64,000 nt of DNA from Gordionus sp. m RMFG-2023 (GCF_954871325.1 NC_088775.1:88699561-88763560); one strand, 5' to 3'. Counted from the stretch's first letter, positions 11,019 to 23,757 are shown. Made by a program: numbers and translations. Notes: generated by a model from the sequence alone, not told the origin.

Positions 11019-12407
11019 CAGGGACCCGAACATTTATAACGGTTCAGTTTGGTTACGGTTCAGTATATAAAAAAATATAATGGTTTATTTTTCTGGATGT
11101 AATATTGAGTTAGCCGTTTTTAAAAATCAATTATGAATAAGGAGAAATACTATGTATCTTTAGGTTGAGCCAAATAAGGTCAGACTCATTTAGAGATTGT
11201 TAAAACTAAATTATTTACGAACAAATTTTAAGTTGAGATTATCAAAATGTTTTTTAAAAAAAAAGGCTAAGGACCAATATATATTTTTATTTAGTAATTT
11301 TATATATTTTTACATATTTTTATATAGTTTTAATATTTTAGTGTTTTATCATTTTTTTTAAATTATACCAATATCAATATTATCAAAATAAAATTTTAAA
11401 AAATAAATCAAATAACAATTGCAATATTTTGAAGTTTTGGAAGCAGGAAAATTTATTTCCTTTTTTGAGAAAATTAGAGAGTAAAATATTTTCAGCCCTG
11501 GAAAATTCGGCTTCTAGTGAAAGGTTATTTTCTGTAGCCAATCGCCTATTAGAGGAAAGGCGTACACAATTGAAATAAAAAAAAATAGACATTCTTCTTT
11601 TTCTAAGTAAAAATTTGGATTTATAAAATGTATTTATTTTTTGTTATTATGGATTATGGAATTAAAGAAATAAATAGAATAAATTCAAAAAAGTGTAAAA
11701 AATTTTAGCATTAAAGTTTTGAAAAATTTAAAAACATCGTGAATTTTCGGGCGTGAATCAAAATATTGCCTTAGAGTATTTAATGATTTAAAGCATAAAA
11801 GTTATACATCGGCAAAAAAATATAATTTAATTGTTTTTTTAATAAAAAGATTCCGAATCCCCTTAAAACCTTAACCAAACTGATATAATTATTTTTTGAA
11901 GGAGTAAATAAAAAGAACCTTTATAAAAAACGGTTAAACCGGTTCAGTTTTTATATTTTAGAAATGGAAATAATTAATATCCAGAATTATATAAACGTGC
12001 TCTTATAGTACTGGCGGTTCCAGCAACACAAGTTTCTGTAGAAAGGGCTTTTTGTGTTATCGTCACAACGAAAAAAAAGGAATACATTTATACTTAAAAA
12101 TATATTACTTATAAGTTGAAATAATATATTTAAAAATGAGTTATTTTGAATCTTATATATTTTTTATATATATAATTCATAGGTGCTTATAATAAAAATA
12201 AATTAGAAGATGGTGTTGCTTCAATTAAAAAAAAATTTCTAACAGTAATGAACCTTTATAAACCTTTATAATTAGCTGAACCGAACGGAACCTTTATATA
12301 AATTTCTTCTCAAGAACCGTAACCAAAACGTAACCACTATAATTTTTTATATACTGAACCGTACCGTAACCAAACTGAACCGTTATAAATAACGGTTCGG
12401 GTCCCTG
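11019..12407 (+). mobile_element. hAT derivative with CAGGGACCCGAAC ends
   Basis: The ends are an inverted pair: CAGGGACCCGAAC on the left and the matching GGTTCGGGTCCCTG on the right. The flanks are catttaag and cttaaatg, complementary to each other rather than a direct 8-bp duplication. This suggests that one end and its flank were duplicated in inverted orientation. Between the ends are two plus-strand hAT C-terminal fragments: one at about 11435-11580 (NSASSERLFSVANRLLEER) and one at about 11980-12060 (VLAVPATQVSVERAF). The latter belongs to the GAACCG family also present at 6835-7457. Confidence 0.65.
11435..11580 (+). pseudogene. hAT transposase dimerisation-domain fragment
   Basis: The plus-strand frame begins FWKQENLFPFLRKLESKIF and continues through SSERLFSVANRLLEERRTQL before a stop. 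The SSERLFS core followed by a conserved R..L is the hAT C-terminal dimerisation signature. No catalytic part is present nearby. Confidence 0.7.
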
Positions 12408-12907
12408 CTTAAATGTTCAACGAAATGCCATATTGCGAATAATTGTAGCAATAATTTGGATTTTTTATAAATATATTTTTTAAAACAAAAAAGTCTTAAC
12501 CTCATCCCTTTTCATTCATTATATTTCTTAATTTTATACTATTTACTTTTTTTTTAAATTCTCTTATTAAATCCCTTATTTTGGCATTTTAATTATATGG
12601 TGCCAGCTGCAAATAAGAGAATATTTTTTAAAACAAAAATATCTTAACCTCATCCCTTATCATTTATTATATGCCATAATTTTATACTATTTACTTTTTT
12701 TTAAAATTCTCTTTTTAAATCCCTTATTTTGGCCTTTTAATTATATGGTGCCAGCCGCAAAAAAGAGAAGAAAAAGTAAATATATTTTTTTTTTCATGGG
12801 AATTCGGAATATTTTTTAAATATTTTAAAAAAAATATGGATTCAAAAATCTTTAATCTCCACGTTGGGATTCAATATCCCACATGATTCCATATCCCAAT
12901 ACGACAT

Positions 12908-14699
12908 TTATATATGTCACAAGGTTGTTTTTTTTTAAAAAATAATAAAAAATTCCATAATTATGATTGGTAGCCAAAATTAGGATAAAAAATTGATTTT
13001 TTTTAACTTTGCAAAGTTAGTCTTTATTTTTCCTTTTTCATAATCAGGTGAATCGTTTAATCAGAATCAAGAATAACATTTTTACCCAGGTTGCTTAAAA
13101 CGAACTTAAATATCTAAAGCATAATAAAATATGACTAATAAATTCATTAAGTATTAAAATGAGAAGTTACCCTTAGTAAATGACATAATAAAATATCAAA
13201 AGCATCTAATCAAGAGCCATGAATATTTAGTTAGGAATGGAGTAATAGTTTATTTGGAGATTCCTAATATTTCTTTTGAGATTAAACAAATATTCAAATA
13301 CTCATATAAATATAAATATATTAGATATTTTTTGAAAATAGATAATGTAAATAATCACTAACATTCAAAATATTTATAAAATAATAATTTTTATTTTTTA
13401 ACACAAATGTATTAAAACCATATTTTGTATTATTTATTTTTCATACGCCCATTAGCTTATTTTGTTTATTTTTTATTGGTTCCCTTGTGGCATATAAAGC
13501 CCTCTTTAAATAAATGCTGCTGAATAGCATTTTTATAAGTCAATGATACGTTTTTCAAATATAATATTAATAATATGTTCAAAATCTTCTACCTCTTACC
13601 GATACTTCACCGCTAATAATCCATAGTGATTCTCATTTATATCTAAATTTCTATTTGTGTGAGCACCGTACCTCCTCTACATGGTTAAAAGACTAAAAGT
13701 ACTTTTTCATAAAATTTAACTTTTTCCGATTATATTGGAAATAAAGTGTACGTACTGACATTCATGTAAATGATTAAATTATCAGTCTTGTATCTCATTG
13801 GTAACTGACCTGATAACTATTTTCACTTGGAACTATCTCATATATATTTTTCCAACGAGATCTTAATCCGTCAACAAAACGGGCATGATTAACAATAACA
13901 AAATTGAATAATAATTGACATCTGATGAAGTATACACGTTTTACAATGCAGCTTCTTGCCCTGATTGAAATCTAATTAAAACTTAAGTAATATCATGAAG
14001 TAAATCTGTTAAGAAAATGCAGCCATACTATTCGGTAAATTTTAAAATAGTCATATATGTAAGAGGAATCATGCGAAAATCTTATAATTTAATTTTTGAT
14101 GGAACAAAATGTGTTATTAATATTAGTTAGGAAAGATAAGGATGAACGTTGTAAATTATAAATCAATAAAAATTTCCCTAAATCATAAACAATTATCAAT
14201 ACAATTTTCGAAACTGAATTTCATTATTTTATCAACAAATAAAAAAATTAGTGCATTCTCTAATTTTTATAATTCAAATATATTATTTAATATTGAATAT
14301 TTAATATTCATAAAATAATTTATTTACAATATTATAAATATTTATTAAAACCATATACACAACCGAGCACATTATCTTAAAATTAAATTACACAATTGAT
14401 TACACGTCAAAAAATTCTTTTCTAGAAATACGTTCCTTTCAAAACCTAAACAAGTGATTATAAAAAGGAAGGTTTTTAAATAAACACTTTATGTTTTTCG
14501 ATACGATTACAAGTAATATTTTAATTCAATTTAATTATTATATTACCCTAACAGTTCTTGAAACTCTGAGCGAATTGAACAAAAGTGCATCAAATAAAAC
14601 TAAATATTCTGAAATATCTCATCATTTTATGAATATAATTCCTGCTCTGAGCAATTTAGGGAAACATATACTTGAATTATTTAGGAATCCTAGCAAAAA
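12908..14699. other. AT-rich spacer upstream of eIF5
   Basis: No gene recognised. The last few hundred bases should hold the eIF5 promoter and 5' untranslated region; no motif is distinctive. An open frame at 14491-14766 overlaps the first eIF5 exon in another frame and is not counted. Confidence 0.4.
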
Positions 14700-17600
14700 A
14701 TGGGAACTATCAACGTTAATCGAAATGTGTCAGACAAGTTTTATAGGTACAAGATGCCTTCATTGATAGCAAAGGTACCATAAATCAATTTTTATTAAAA
14801 ATTACTAAATAATAGGTTGAGGGTAAGGGAAATGGAATAAAAACAGTTATTGTAAATATGACAGAAATTGCAAGATGCTTGTCAAGACCTCCTACATGTA
14901 ATAAAGAATTAATAAATAATTAAATATTATTTTTAGACTTGACCAAATTTTTTGGATGTGAATTTGGAGCACAAACAAAGTGTGATAACAAAAATGATAG
15001 ATTTATTGTAAATGGTTCACATGAAGGAGTTAAATTGCAAGAAGCACTTGATATATTTATAAAAAAATTTGTGCTATGTACAGAATGCAACAATCCTGAA
15101 ACAGAATTGGTATAATCTTTTTAAAATTTATTTGATCATTTATATACACTTGATAACAACTGAAATATTTTTGTATTTATGGTATATTAATAATTTTATC
15201 TATTTTCTATAAATCTTGTTAAACAAAATATGTTTTGTATATAATTTTAATCACTTAATAAAATAACTTTTAATTAAAAGCACATAAGTGCCAAAAAACA
15301 GTCCATCACTATATCTTGTAAGGCCTGTGGTTATGTTGGTAACATTGATCCCAATCACAAACTAAGTGCCTTCATTCTTAAAAATCCTATTGAAGATGTC
15401 TCACAGGAAGATGGTTAAATTGATATCTTTAAATTTATTAAATAATAATATAATGTTATAGGTAAAAAGTCTAAAAATGGAAAGAAAGGAAAGAAAATTG
15501 ATTCCACCGAAACTCAAAAAAATGGACAGGGAGCCAAAGAAAATGTAAGATTTGAAATATTTTTATAAATTAAAACATTTCACAATGGAGACCTAAGTAA
15601 ATGTAGTTTTACCAAACAAATATTAATTTTTATTTTTAATGTAATGATGAGTTCAAATTTAATTAGTTACAAAATGTATAAAATAAAAATTCAATGCTAT
15701 ATCTTATTATCTCAAATTTAAATTCCTGCACTTTTACATTAATGAATATTTTTTTATCATTATCTTTTTCAGAATGAGGTAGTACCTTCTATGGAAGAGG
15801 TTATCCCCAATTTTGGAGGATTAGTTCTAACTGAAGCAGAAAATTGCAAAAATACTAACAAAGCTTTGAATTCAAATGAACTGACAGAGTTGAACCAGCC
15901 CTTTGAAGATGACTGGAATGAAGACGGAGTGGAAGCAAGAGCTGGGGATAATTGCTCTAACAGTCAGCAGGATAGAATTGATAAATTTTATCACTTTATC
16001 AGGGTAACAAAAAGTTATCTCATTTTATTAAAACTAGATTTAATAAACTAATTGTGAAGATTGAGAAGCAATTTTAATTTATTGTATTAAACTCTGGATA
16101 GGTCTCAGAAATTTATTTTTCAAAAAATAAGTGTAAATACTTTGAAGGTCAGAATGATTGACTAAAGTTAGCCTTGAGCCATTTGTAAAATAAGATTAAA
16201 ATAATGAAATTTGCCATGTTTATTTTGAGACTCGCCAATATTTGGTATCATGATTTATCAATGTTAACTCAACCAGTTGGCCCTACCCAAAGATGATAAT
16301 TAATTCATAAATAAATTAATCATGCACCTTATTAAATTTATATTAAAAAAATTGCACCTATTTCTGAACCAATAAGAAGTAAAGAAAAGATGTCAATAAT
16401 TTTTTGTACTATATTTATTAATTTTATAAATTTCATTAAATTAATTGTAAAATCTTTTTTTTTAAATTTATTTTTAAAATACATTATAAATTCTATAAAA
16501 AAAATTGTTTTTGGTATTTTTTTAGTCAGAGTTAGGTTTCCAGAAAACAATAAATATTTGTATATTTTGAGTCAAACATATTATTTGTGTTTTTTTTAAC
16601 TAAATTATGTGGATATTTTAGTTAAAATCATTTTGCATACTTCATGATTGACTATTTTTTATAGCTAATTCTTTTGGGCTTGAAGCTTTCCTAATTGTTT
16701 CTTTAAGACAATTGAATTTTTGTAAACATATATATGTTGATAAAAGGTTGAAACTCACCCTTATTACTTCATTTCATTCTTTTTGCATAATTTTCTCATT
16801 ATTGTTGTTGTTACAAATTACCAGAGTTGTTAAAGGATCTAGATACAAGTAACTAGATCCTGTATCTAGATTTAAAAATGTGGTATTTGTATCTAGATAT
16901 TGTTTTAGACGATGTATCTATATCTAGATCCATTTAAAAAGTATCCTTTAACAACTCTGCAAATTACATTCTTATAAAGGTTATTATTTACATTTTTAAG
17001 AAAGTAACTGTTATAATTAAAATATAACTAATTACAAGTTCAGTTTTTTGCAAAAAATCTATTGTTATTATTTTGAAAACACTAAAATTATTTAATTTAG
17101 GAAATTTTAAACAAAAAATCAGGTGCCAGAAAATTTTAAATTATACCCTAGTTTTGGATATCAATAAAAAAAATGGCCTAGATCAGATCACTAAATGAGA
17201 ATTATTGTGGTTTCTTTTACAAGTCGTAATCATTCATAATTTTTATTTGGGATAAAATATTAAGGACTTGAAATCCTCTGGCGATTTGGATAATCCAGGT
17301 GTGGACAAAAAGATTTTGGCGGAGGCGGAAAATTTAGAAATAAAGGACAAGGCTCCCATGATATTGGCTGAATTATTGTTGGATCAAAATTCCCTAACTC
17401 AAATACCCAAATATCGCTTGATCTTTTTGCGGGTAATAATTTCCTTTATCTACACTTATCATTTCAGATTTATCTCATAATAACACAATTTAATATAATG
17501 AAACAAATTATAAAATATGTTTAAATTATATTTTCCTTTGTATTAGCAATAAAAGAAAACAACGTTAACTTTTTCCTTCAGGAAGTCAATTTTTTATTCT

Positions 17601-18569
17601 TAGGTTTATCATTTTTTCACTGATCTTTTTGAAATACCTGAATTTGGCCTGATAAAAAATCTCATTTAGAATACATTCCTTTTTTGCACACTAATTTTTA
17701 ATACCGATTATTTTTTCAATTACAAAAAAAAATGTTTTTCTTAGTTTTGTCATGAATGCCCTAAAGCTCAAAAATACTTGCTCGGCGCCTTTGAACAACT
17801 AGTGGGCAAGGAGTACAGATCTGAATTGATGACCAAAGTTCCTCATCTACTTAAAGCATTTTACGATGCCGATCTGCTCGAAGAAGCCGTTATTGTTGAA
17901 TGGGAAAATAAGGTTAAGTAGATTTTATAATTAAATCCTTGCTTTTGCACCATTAAACTATTTTTTGCTTGACTTAAACGACTATTTATCGAGGCAGGAT
18001 TAAAGGAGGTGTTTATTGTTATCAACACTTAACTCTGGTTTCATATCGTAGAAATTTATTTAAAAATATACGATTTTTATATAATAAGTATCCACCTTGA
18101 TATAAGAACGCCTCTAGATATAGATGAACCAAAAAATGGGCCCACTTCATGTTAATAAGGAGTTAAAAAAGTCTTGATTTAACTGGAATATTTTGCTAGA
18201 CTAAACATTCGAGGGTTGGATAAATAAGCTTGGTACTATTTATTTCTTTTGCCATAAAATTTTTTTCATTCGCAGGTCTCCAAAAAATATGTGGACAAAG
18301 AAATAGCAACCGAGATTCGCAAAAGGGCTGCCCCTTTTGTCAAATGGCTAAAGGAAGCCGAGAGTGAGGAAAGTTCTGGTACCGAAAGTGAAGATGCTAA
18401 GGATTTCAGTGATTCGGAGGAGAATGAGAAAGAAGAAGAATCACATTTAAGGGAAAAGCACGTTAAACGGGGTGCATTACTCTCCAATAATACCAAAACT
18501 TCTAACCATGATAAAGTAAACTTTTTTAGATGCCATGTGTATATAATACAAATATTTATTTTTTTTTAA
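14700..18569 (+). CDS. EIF5: Eukaryotic translation initiation factor 5 (eIF5), nine exons
   Basis: eIF5 is the cytosolic GTPase-activating protein for eIF2 in start-codon selection. Exons, all in consistent phase: 14700-14774, 14816-14897, 14937-15109, 15281-15413, 15462-15544, 15773-16003, 17265-17432, 17745-17912, 18276 to 18515 or 18569. Introns are GT-AG; the first two are 41 and 39 nt. The ATG at 14700 gives the family N-terminus, with FYRYKMP and the catalytic arginine at residue 16 (Arg15 in human and yeast). [27 protein letters not shown] and the C4 zinc ribbon CTEC...CKACG follow. After an acidic-basic linker comes the C-terminal HEAT/W2 domain (exons 6-9), ending in [12 protein letters not shown] and an acidic tail. 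The length is about 451-468 residues, against about 430 in human. The last frame runs to a stop at 18567 through non-conserved residues. A donor GTAAAC at 18516 suggests either a further tiny exon or a lineage-specific tail. Confidence 0.93.
16822..16959. mobile_element. hAT MITE in eIF5 intron 6
   Basis: 138 bp with inverted ends CAGAGTTGTTAAAGGAT / ATCCTTTAACAACTCTG and an exact 8-bp duplication caaattac (16814-16821, 16960-16967). It is made mostly of TATCTAGAT words. It lies in the largest eIF5 intron and does not touch the splice sites. Confidence 0.9.
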
Positions 18570-19578
18570 TGGTGTGCACAAATTGAGCGTTTTAAAGGAT
18601 ACATTGCCAAAACGTAAATAACCAATTTCAAATAATACTATAATACCTAATAGTGAGCACAAATTTACAGTTTAAATGATACATTGCAAAAACGCAAATA
18701 ATGAATTTCATGTGGTATTGAGCAAGTTGGTCAAATTACCGTTTGGCTTTATAAAACCATTTTGGAAAAAACGTTAACTAGTTTGCTTTTCTCATTCCAT
18801 TTCACACATGGATTTTTTACAAGGAAGCTAACAAAGCCTTGATACCTAGAAAAGAATAAGGTGGGTGGAGGGCGAAAAATCTGGTGTAATTATATATATA
18901 CTTTAATAATAAATTATGAAAAATTGTCTTTTAAAAGTATAATGTTCCAAATGAAATAAAATTTAAGAAACAATTCCTCTTTAAACATTTCGTTGAAATT
19001 CAACAAGTTGTAAAATAAAAAGGCAACCCCAATTTAAACCAAAGATCTGCACAGATAACGTTGTTAAAACCCCGATTTGGTTCGTTTTTTTTAAACGGTC
19101 ACGATTAAGATTTTAGCCAAAATAATAATGTAAGTCTCGAGATTTTGCTCATAGATGGCAGAAAGGTTTCGACCTCTTGCCAAATCTCGAGGCTTACAAA
19201 TTATTTTGGTTAAAATCTTAATCGGGGTTTTTATCAATACTACCTGCAGAGGTACCAATTGCATGGCCTAACTCGGATTTGTAAGAAAGGGTTTGTAAAA
19301 ATTTTCCGATAAAATGGTTTTGAAACGATATAGGAAATATGAGAAGTTTTTAAATATATTTTATTACATCCATTTATTTTATATATATAATCCCAATGTA
19401 ACATTCACTCTGGCATGGCTTTTATAGCTAAAACAAATTTAGGTCCGCCCCCGATATTTTAAAAAATTTGGCCCTTCTCTTGTATCCAGAGAGAGCTTAA
19501 GGCCGGGCATGCTGAACTCTTAGGTTTTTTTTATTAAAGAAGTACAGCGAAATGCAAACGCTCAATTTATGTGCACTA
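18567..19578. repeat. Non-autonomous element with TAATGGTG/TAGTGCAC inverted ends
   Basis: The left end TAATGGTGTGCACAAATTG and the right end CAATTTATGTGCACTA form an imperfect inverted pair, followed inwards by gcgttt / aaacgc. A second, diverged copy of the left end (taatagtgagcacaaattta) follows about 85 bp in. There is no coding capacity, and no target duplication was found. The TAA ending the last eIF5 frame is the first three bases of this repeat. Confidence 0.5.
19056..19243. repeat. TAGTG-family MITE variant
   Basis: The inverted arms gttaaaaccccgatt / aatcggggtttttat surround the family core (gattttgctcatagatggca, then aatctcgaggctta). The ends are TAACGTTG / CAATACTA. It is inserted in, or part of, the element at 18567-19578. 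Confidence 0.6.
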
Positions 19579-21464
19579 TAAGAGTATTTAACAAGAGTCT
19601 ATACTATTAAATGTTGAAAAATATGAATAATGAAGATAAATTTTATGCTAAAATGTGTAATGTTTTACTCTAGTATTTACAAAACAGAAATTTGTTTATA
19701 TTTTGAGCCTTAAAATCTTCAAAGATTTCATATTTGTAAATCTTTAACTTTAAGATCCTTAATTTTATGATCTTTAATAAGTTTTTATTCAAAATTTTAA
19801 GTAATAAACCTTTGAAATTTTTTACCTTACTAAATTTTTAGGGTCACGATAGTGATATAGACATAGACGCCATATGAAACGGGAAAAAATGCGAGTATTG
19901 AATTTTGCTCCTAAATTTTTACTGTAATTTATTTTTAAATACGTTTTTTTTAAATATACAAACTTATATACATTTATATATAATATAATTATTATTGAAT
20001 ACAAGAATTCCAAATTATAATTTTGATAAATATTGCAATTTATACTTCATAATAAAATTCAAGCTACATTCTCCGTGTTTATTGTGTTTTATTAGAATTG
20101 GCTGATTTAGTCTATGTTCTTAAATTATATTTTATTTTACTATATTGCTAAAAGTTTTTATTAATTGCTACATTATATCTTTTTTTCTTGTTAATGGCAA
20201 TTTTTAGGTTTATTTGGTAAGGTAGTTTTCTCTGATATTTTTTTGGTATAATCAACTCATAAAAGTTACCTTAATATTATCAAAAATTAAGTATGTAAAA
20301 TATCAATAATTATTTTTTTCTCCAAACTTGGGAATTTTTTAAAGCTTCTAAAACAATAAGAATAATGGCTTTTTCAAATGAACAGTGAATTTCTCTGTTT
20401 TTGACAAAGATTGCAGAGTGAAACCCTTCATGGGAATATAACTAAAAGATAGTCTTCCCTTATTTTAACTCATTACAATTAAATTATTTAAAAAAATTTT
20501 AAATAAAAATAAAGTAAATTAATTTCAAATGCAGTTATAAATTTTTAAGTCAAATATTTATTATTATCAATAAATAAACATTAAATATTGAAAATTTAAT
20601 AAAAACATAGATGTTAACTAAAATAAAGTAAATACATGTTGGATTAATTTGTCATGGGAGTTATTTTATTTTGGGCCATTTTATGTTATAAAATTTGATC
20701 TTAAAAAATGTATACAATTCAAATAAATCGTTTTTATTTTCAAAAATCATGGTTTTTTGCCAACCCTATGTGTTTTATGAGTTTGTAAAAAATTGATTTA
20801 TTTTAGAATAATATATAACAATTTTTAAAGATGAAGTAATCCCATTTTACCCAGTTGTGGTAACATCTTAATTTTTTTTAATTATCTGGCCAATTCTGGT
20901 ACTGGATTTTATTAAAAAATATTTATACATAAAATATCAACTTAAATTCATATATTGAATCTGCACAAGATCTGCCGGCTTAGACCTCCAGAATTAAATA
21001 ATAAAATTGAATTCCTTGTTATTTCGAAAGTGTTTTTATCAGACAATTTTTCAAAAATTTTTGCTACAAATGCTCAAAATATTTAAAGCAAGACTTCGCC
21101 CCTTTCGCAAAAAGGGGTTTAGGGTTATTCTCAAACTGTTTATCCGGAGAGGGGCCTCTACTTACAATTTTATCCATAGCCAAAAATAATAATTGATCTA
21201 ATAAATTTAAAAAATAATCCATTCTAAATCGACTGAATTTACTGATGTTTTTTTCATATTTCTTTTTACTTTTGTAAATTAATTATTTTACGATTTTGCC
21301 GAAATATAATGTTTATCCAAAAATCTTATAATTAAGAAAATCAGATGGTGCCTATTTCTAAATTAAAATTAGATCAGCTCTAACTTTTAATAAAAATTCT
21401 GGGAATGGTGGACTAAAATTTCCTTAAATAGAACCATTGATCATAATCGATCTTCAAACAGGAC
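19579..21464. other. AT-rich spacer with one small open frame
   Basis: The only stretch with non-random composition is about 21060-21180. On the minus strand, 21064-21177 is a 37-codon ATG-initiated frame (MDKIVSRGPSPDKQF...). It matches no family I know and may be a chance frame or an exon. Otherwise nothing is seen. Confidence 0.35.
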
Positions 21465-21608
21465 CAGTGACCCCTACACTTTTTGAGGGATAGAAGCAGA
21501 ATACCCCCCTAAAGTACCCCCCCCCCCATTGTAAATTATTTTTTGACACCAATAAATTTCAATATTTATTATAATATAAATATAATGTAAAAAATATATG
21601 CTTTAAAA

Positions 21609-21950
21609 CAGAGTTGTACAAAATGAGCGAGATCTAGCTCAAAAATTTGAGCAAGATCTTTGAAGATCGTAAAATTTGAAGATCTTTTATTTTTTAAAAA
21701 TTTTGTGTAAAGATCTTCATGATATTTATTTTTTTACCCTTTTATTAAAAGCCCAGATGTTTTTCAATTTTCATCAAGGCAGGAGGAGAGGTATAAAACA
21801 TTAAAGAAATATTATGTTAATAAAATTGAAAAACATCTGGGCTTTTAATAAAGGGGTAAAAAAATAAATATCATGAAGATCGTTACACAAATTTTTTAAA
21901 AAATATAGATCTTTGAAGATCTTTTTATTTTGAGCAAATGTACAACTCTG
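21609..21950. mobile_element. hAT-type foldback MITE nested in the hAT transposon
   Basis: The inverted ends are CAGAGTTGTACAAAATGAGC / GAGCAAATGTACAACTCTG, with an exact duplication ctttaaaa (21601-21608, 21951-21958). The arms are nearly complementary along most of 342 bp (for example aaaagcccagatgtttttca and its complement), so the transcript would fold into a long hairpin. The ends share CAGAGTTGT with the MITE at 16822-16959. Confidence 0.9.
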
Positions 21951-21967
21951 CTTTAAAAATATTATTT

Positions 21968-22282
21968 TTAAATTAATAATTTAGATAAATTAGGGGAAGA
22001 GAAAGCAAAAGAATTTATAATTTCATCAATATTTAATTGTTTAAATAAATTATTTTCAATTGATAAAATGGTTAAATTATTAAGAAATGGATCTTTCATG
22101 ACACTACGAAGTCTTGTTTTAATTAGTTTAATTTTACTCATGACCCTTTCGGCAGTACATGATGTAGTAGGAATAGTTAATAAATATTTATATAAAATTG
22201 TTAAATTTGGGAAAGCAGAAAAATTTATAAGCAGACGATAAGGTAAAATAAATGAATAGTTTCTCCAGTCTGAATCATTCAT
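21968..22282 (-). pseudogene. hAT transposase C-terminal dimerisation region
   Basis: 104 codons on the minus strand with the hallmark TTSCTAERVMSKIKLIKTRL, where an S-C-x-ER-S block is followed by a conserved arginine-leucine run. This belongs to the transposon at 21465-24242. It is separated from the catalytic region by an interval lacking an intact frame. Confidence 0.75.
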
Positions 22283-23202
22283 CTCAGAATTATTATCATC
22301 ATCAGAAGAAGCTAAATAATGTATTAGTAAAAATATTTTAATTAAATAAATTTACAATTCTCAGAATCTGACAAATCTTCTTTAACCTCTACGTCACGAG
22401 TAATAATTACGTCCCCCGTTTTAGCCATTTTATAAATATTTCTAAACATCAACATTTCCTCAAAAACTTGACTTGTATTTAATTGATAAAATTCACAGAT
22501 ATCCTTGATATCATCTTTAACAATTGCATTTTCCGCCATTCCCTTTGGTGTAAAAAATGATGTTTGGCTCAAAAATTTTATCGATTCATCGTTAAATCTT
22601 TCACTAAACTGCATAATAATTAAATCAAGTGCAGCATAAAACACACTGATTTTAAAGTTAAAATAAAATATTATATTTAATGATGAAAGTATATATATAC
22701 CTCTCCTTTTTGGAATGTAATGTTTGAAGTCTTGAACTTTCAAAATCAAAAGGTAAATTTCTCTTCTTCATAAAATCTTGGGCCTTTGAAAAGACATCCA
22801 AAAATTCAGTGTTATTATCTATTTTAGGATTATAAAATAATAAAAGATAATAATTTAAATTATACTTATCATATTAATCAGGCAATCTTTTGCCAATTGA
22901 ATTTGATTTATTGCAAACCCTATATCCTTCGAAATGGTTTGCAATTTTGTACAAGCCAAGCTTGTTATCAACAATATTTTATCCAAAACACATAGTGATA
23001 AAATAAAATAAAATTTTTCTATTCTATAGACTATAGCACTAGCCATAGTGGAAGTGGCAGGATCTTCAGAATCCTTTAAATTTGCCAAAGCTGCCCTCAA
23101 AGCATCATAAAGTAGGAAAAAATTTACAATCGCCTTATAGGATGTTAGCCAGATTCTATAAATATAAAATAAACATTATATATTGAAATAATTAAGATAA
23201 TA

Positions 23203-23757
23203 TTACCGAGTGGTATTCTTGATGCGTAAAAATCTATGTGATTTTGTCAGTAAATCACTCTGACATGTTTTGAGCACTTCATATCTTTTAACACCATTAA
23301 AATATACGTAAATTTCGTCTAATATTTCTAAGACATTTCGCAGCTCTTTTACTGATTGGCATAATTGAACAACTATTAAATTTAATCGATGACAATAGCA
23401 CCAAATAAAAGCTGCCTTTGGCGCCTCCACTCTAATCAAAGCCTGCACTCCATTAATTCTTCCACTCATGTTTGAGGCGCCATCATAGCTTTGCCCCACT
23501 AGGAATTCGAGGGGTAGATTCATGGAGCCAAGCTTGGATATTATATTCTTTTTAATATCGAGGCCCGTTGTATTTCCCGTACAATAAATGTCTATCAGCC
23601 TTTCAACGGGCTTAGGTGTCTCGCTATTTTCAACATATCTCACTATCAAAGCTATTGCTTCTGATTTCGATACATCATATGTGCCATCAACTATAATTGA
23701 ATTGCACCTGTTGAATACAATCTCCTTTTGAATTTTTTTTATAACCATATTTTTCAT
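23203..23757 (-). pseudogene. hAT transposase catalytic region (DUF4371-like)
   Basis: 184 codons on the minus strand. It contains DGTYDVSKSEAIAL (first catalytic aspartate), then VGQSYDGASNMSGR (second aspartate, the DGA block) and CYCHRLNLIV (zinc-binding C and H of the insertion domain). These motifs are typical of ZMYM1-like hAT transposases. Splicing or decay joins it to the other pieces; several breaks are needed to reach a full-length protein, so I regard it as inactive. Confidence 0.8.

Larger units (their letters stand above)
10658..12907. repeat. Large inverted repeat of the ATGTCGTA family with a hAT derivative in its centre
   Basis: The left arm (10658 to about 11085) starts ATGTCGTATTGGGATATGG. 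The right arm (about 12340-12907) ends with the inverted copy CCATATCCCAATACGACAT. The arms match over several hundred bases, including blocks reading aaattctctttttaaatccc and their complement. The right arm is longer because a unit of about 140 bp (12478-12620 and 12626-12770) is tandemly duplicated. The hAT derivative at 11019-12407 occupies the centre, and its terminal 65 bp take part in the inverted repeat. Confidence 0.75.

Noticed and set aside
16338-16599. Overlapping open frames on both strands
   Set aside because: They lie in eIF5 intron 6 and consist of low-complexity F/I/K/N residues.
21064-21177. 37-codon minus-strand ATG frame
   Set aside because: Composition is coding-like but it is short and matches no family, so it is noted in the spacer entry only.
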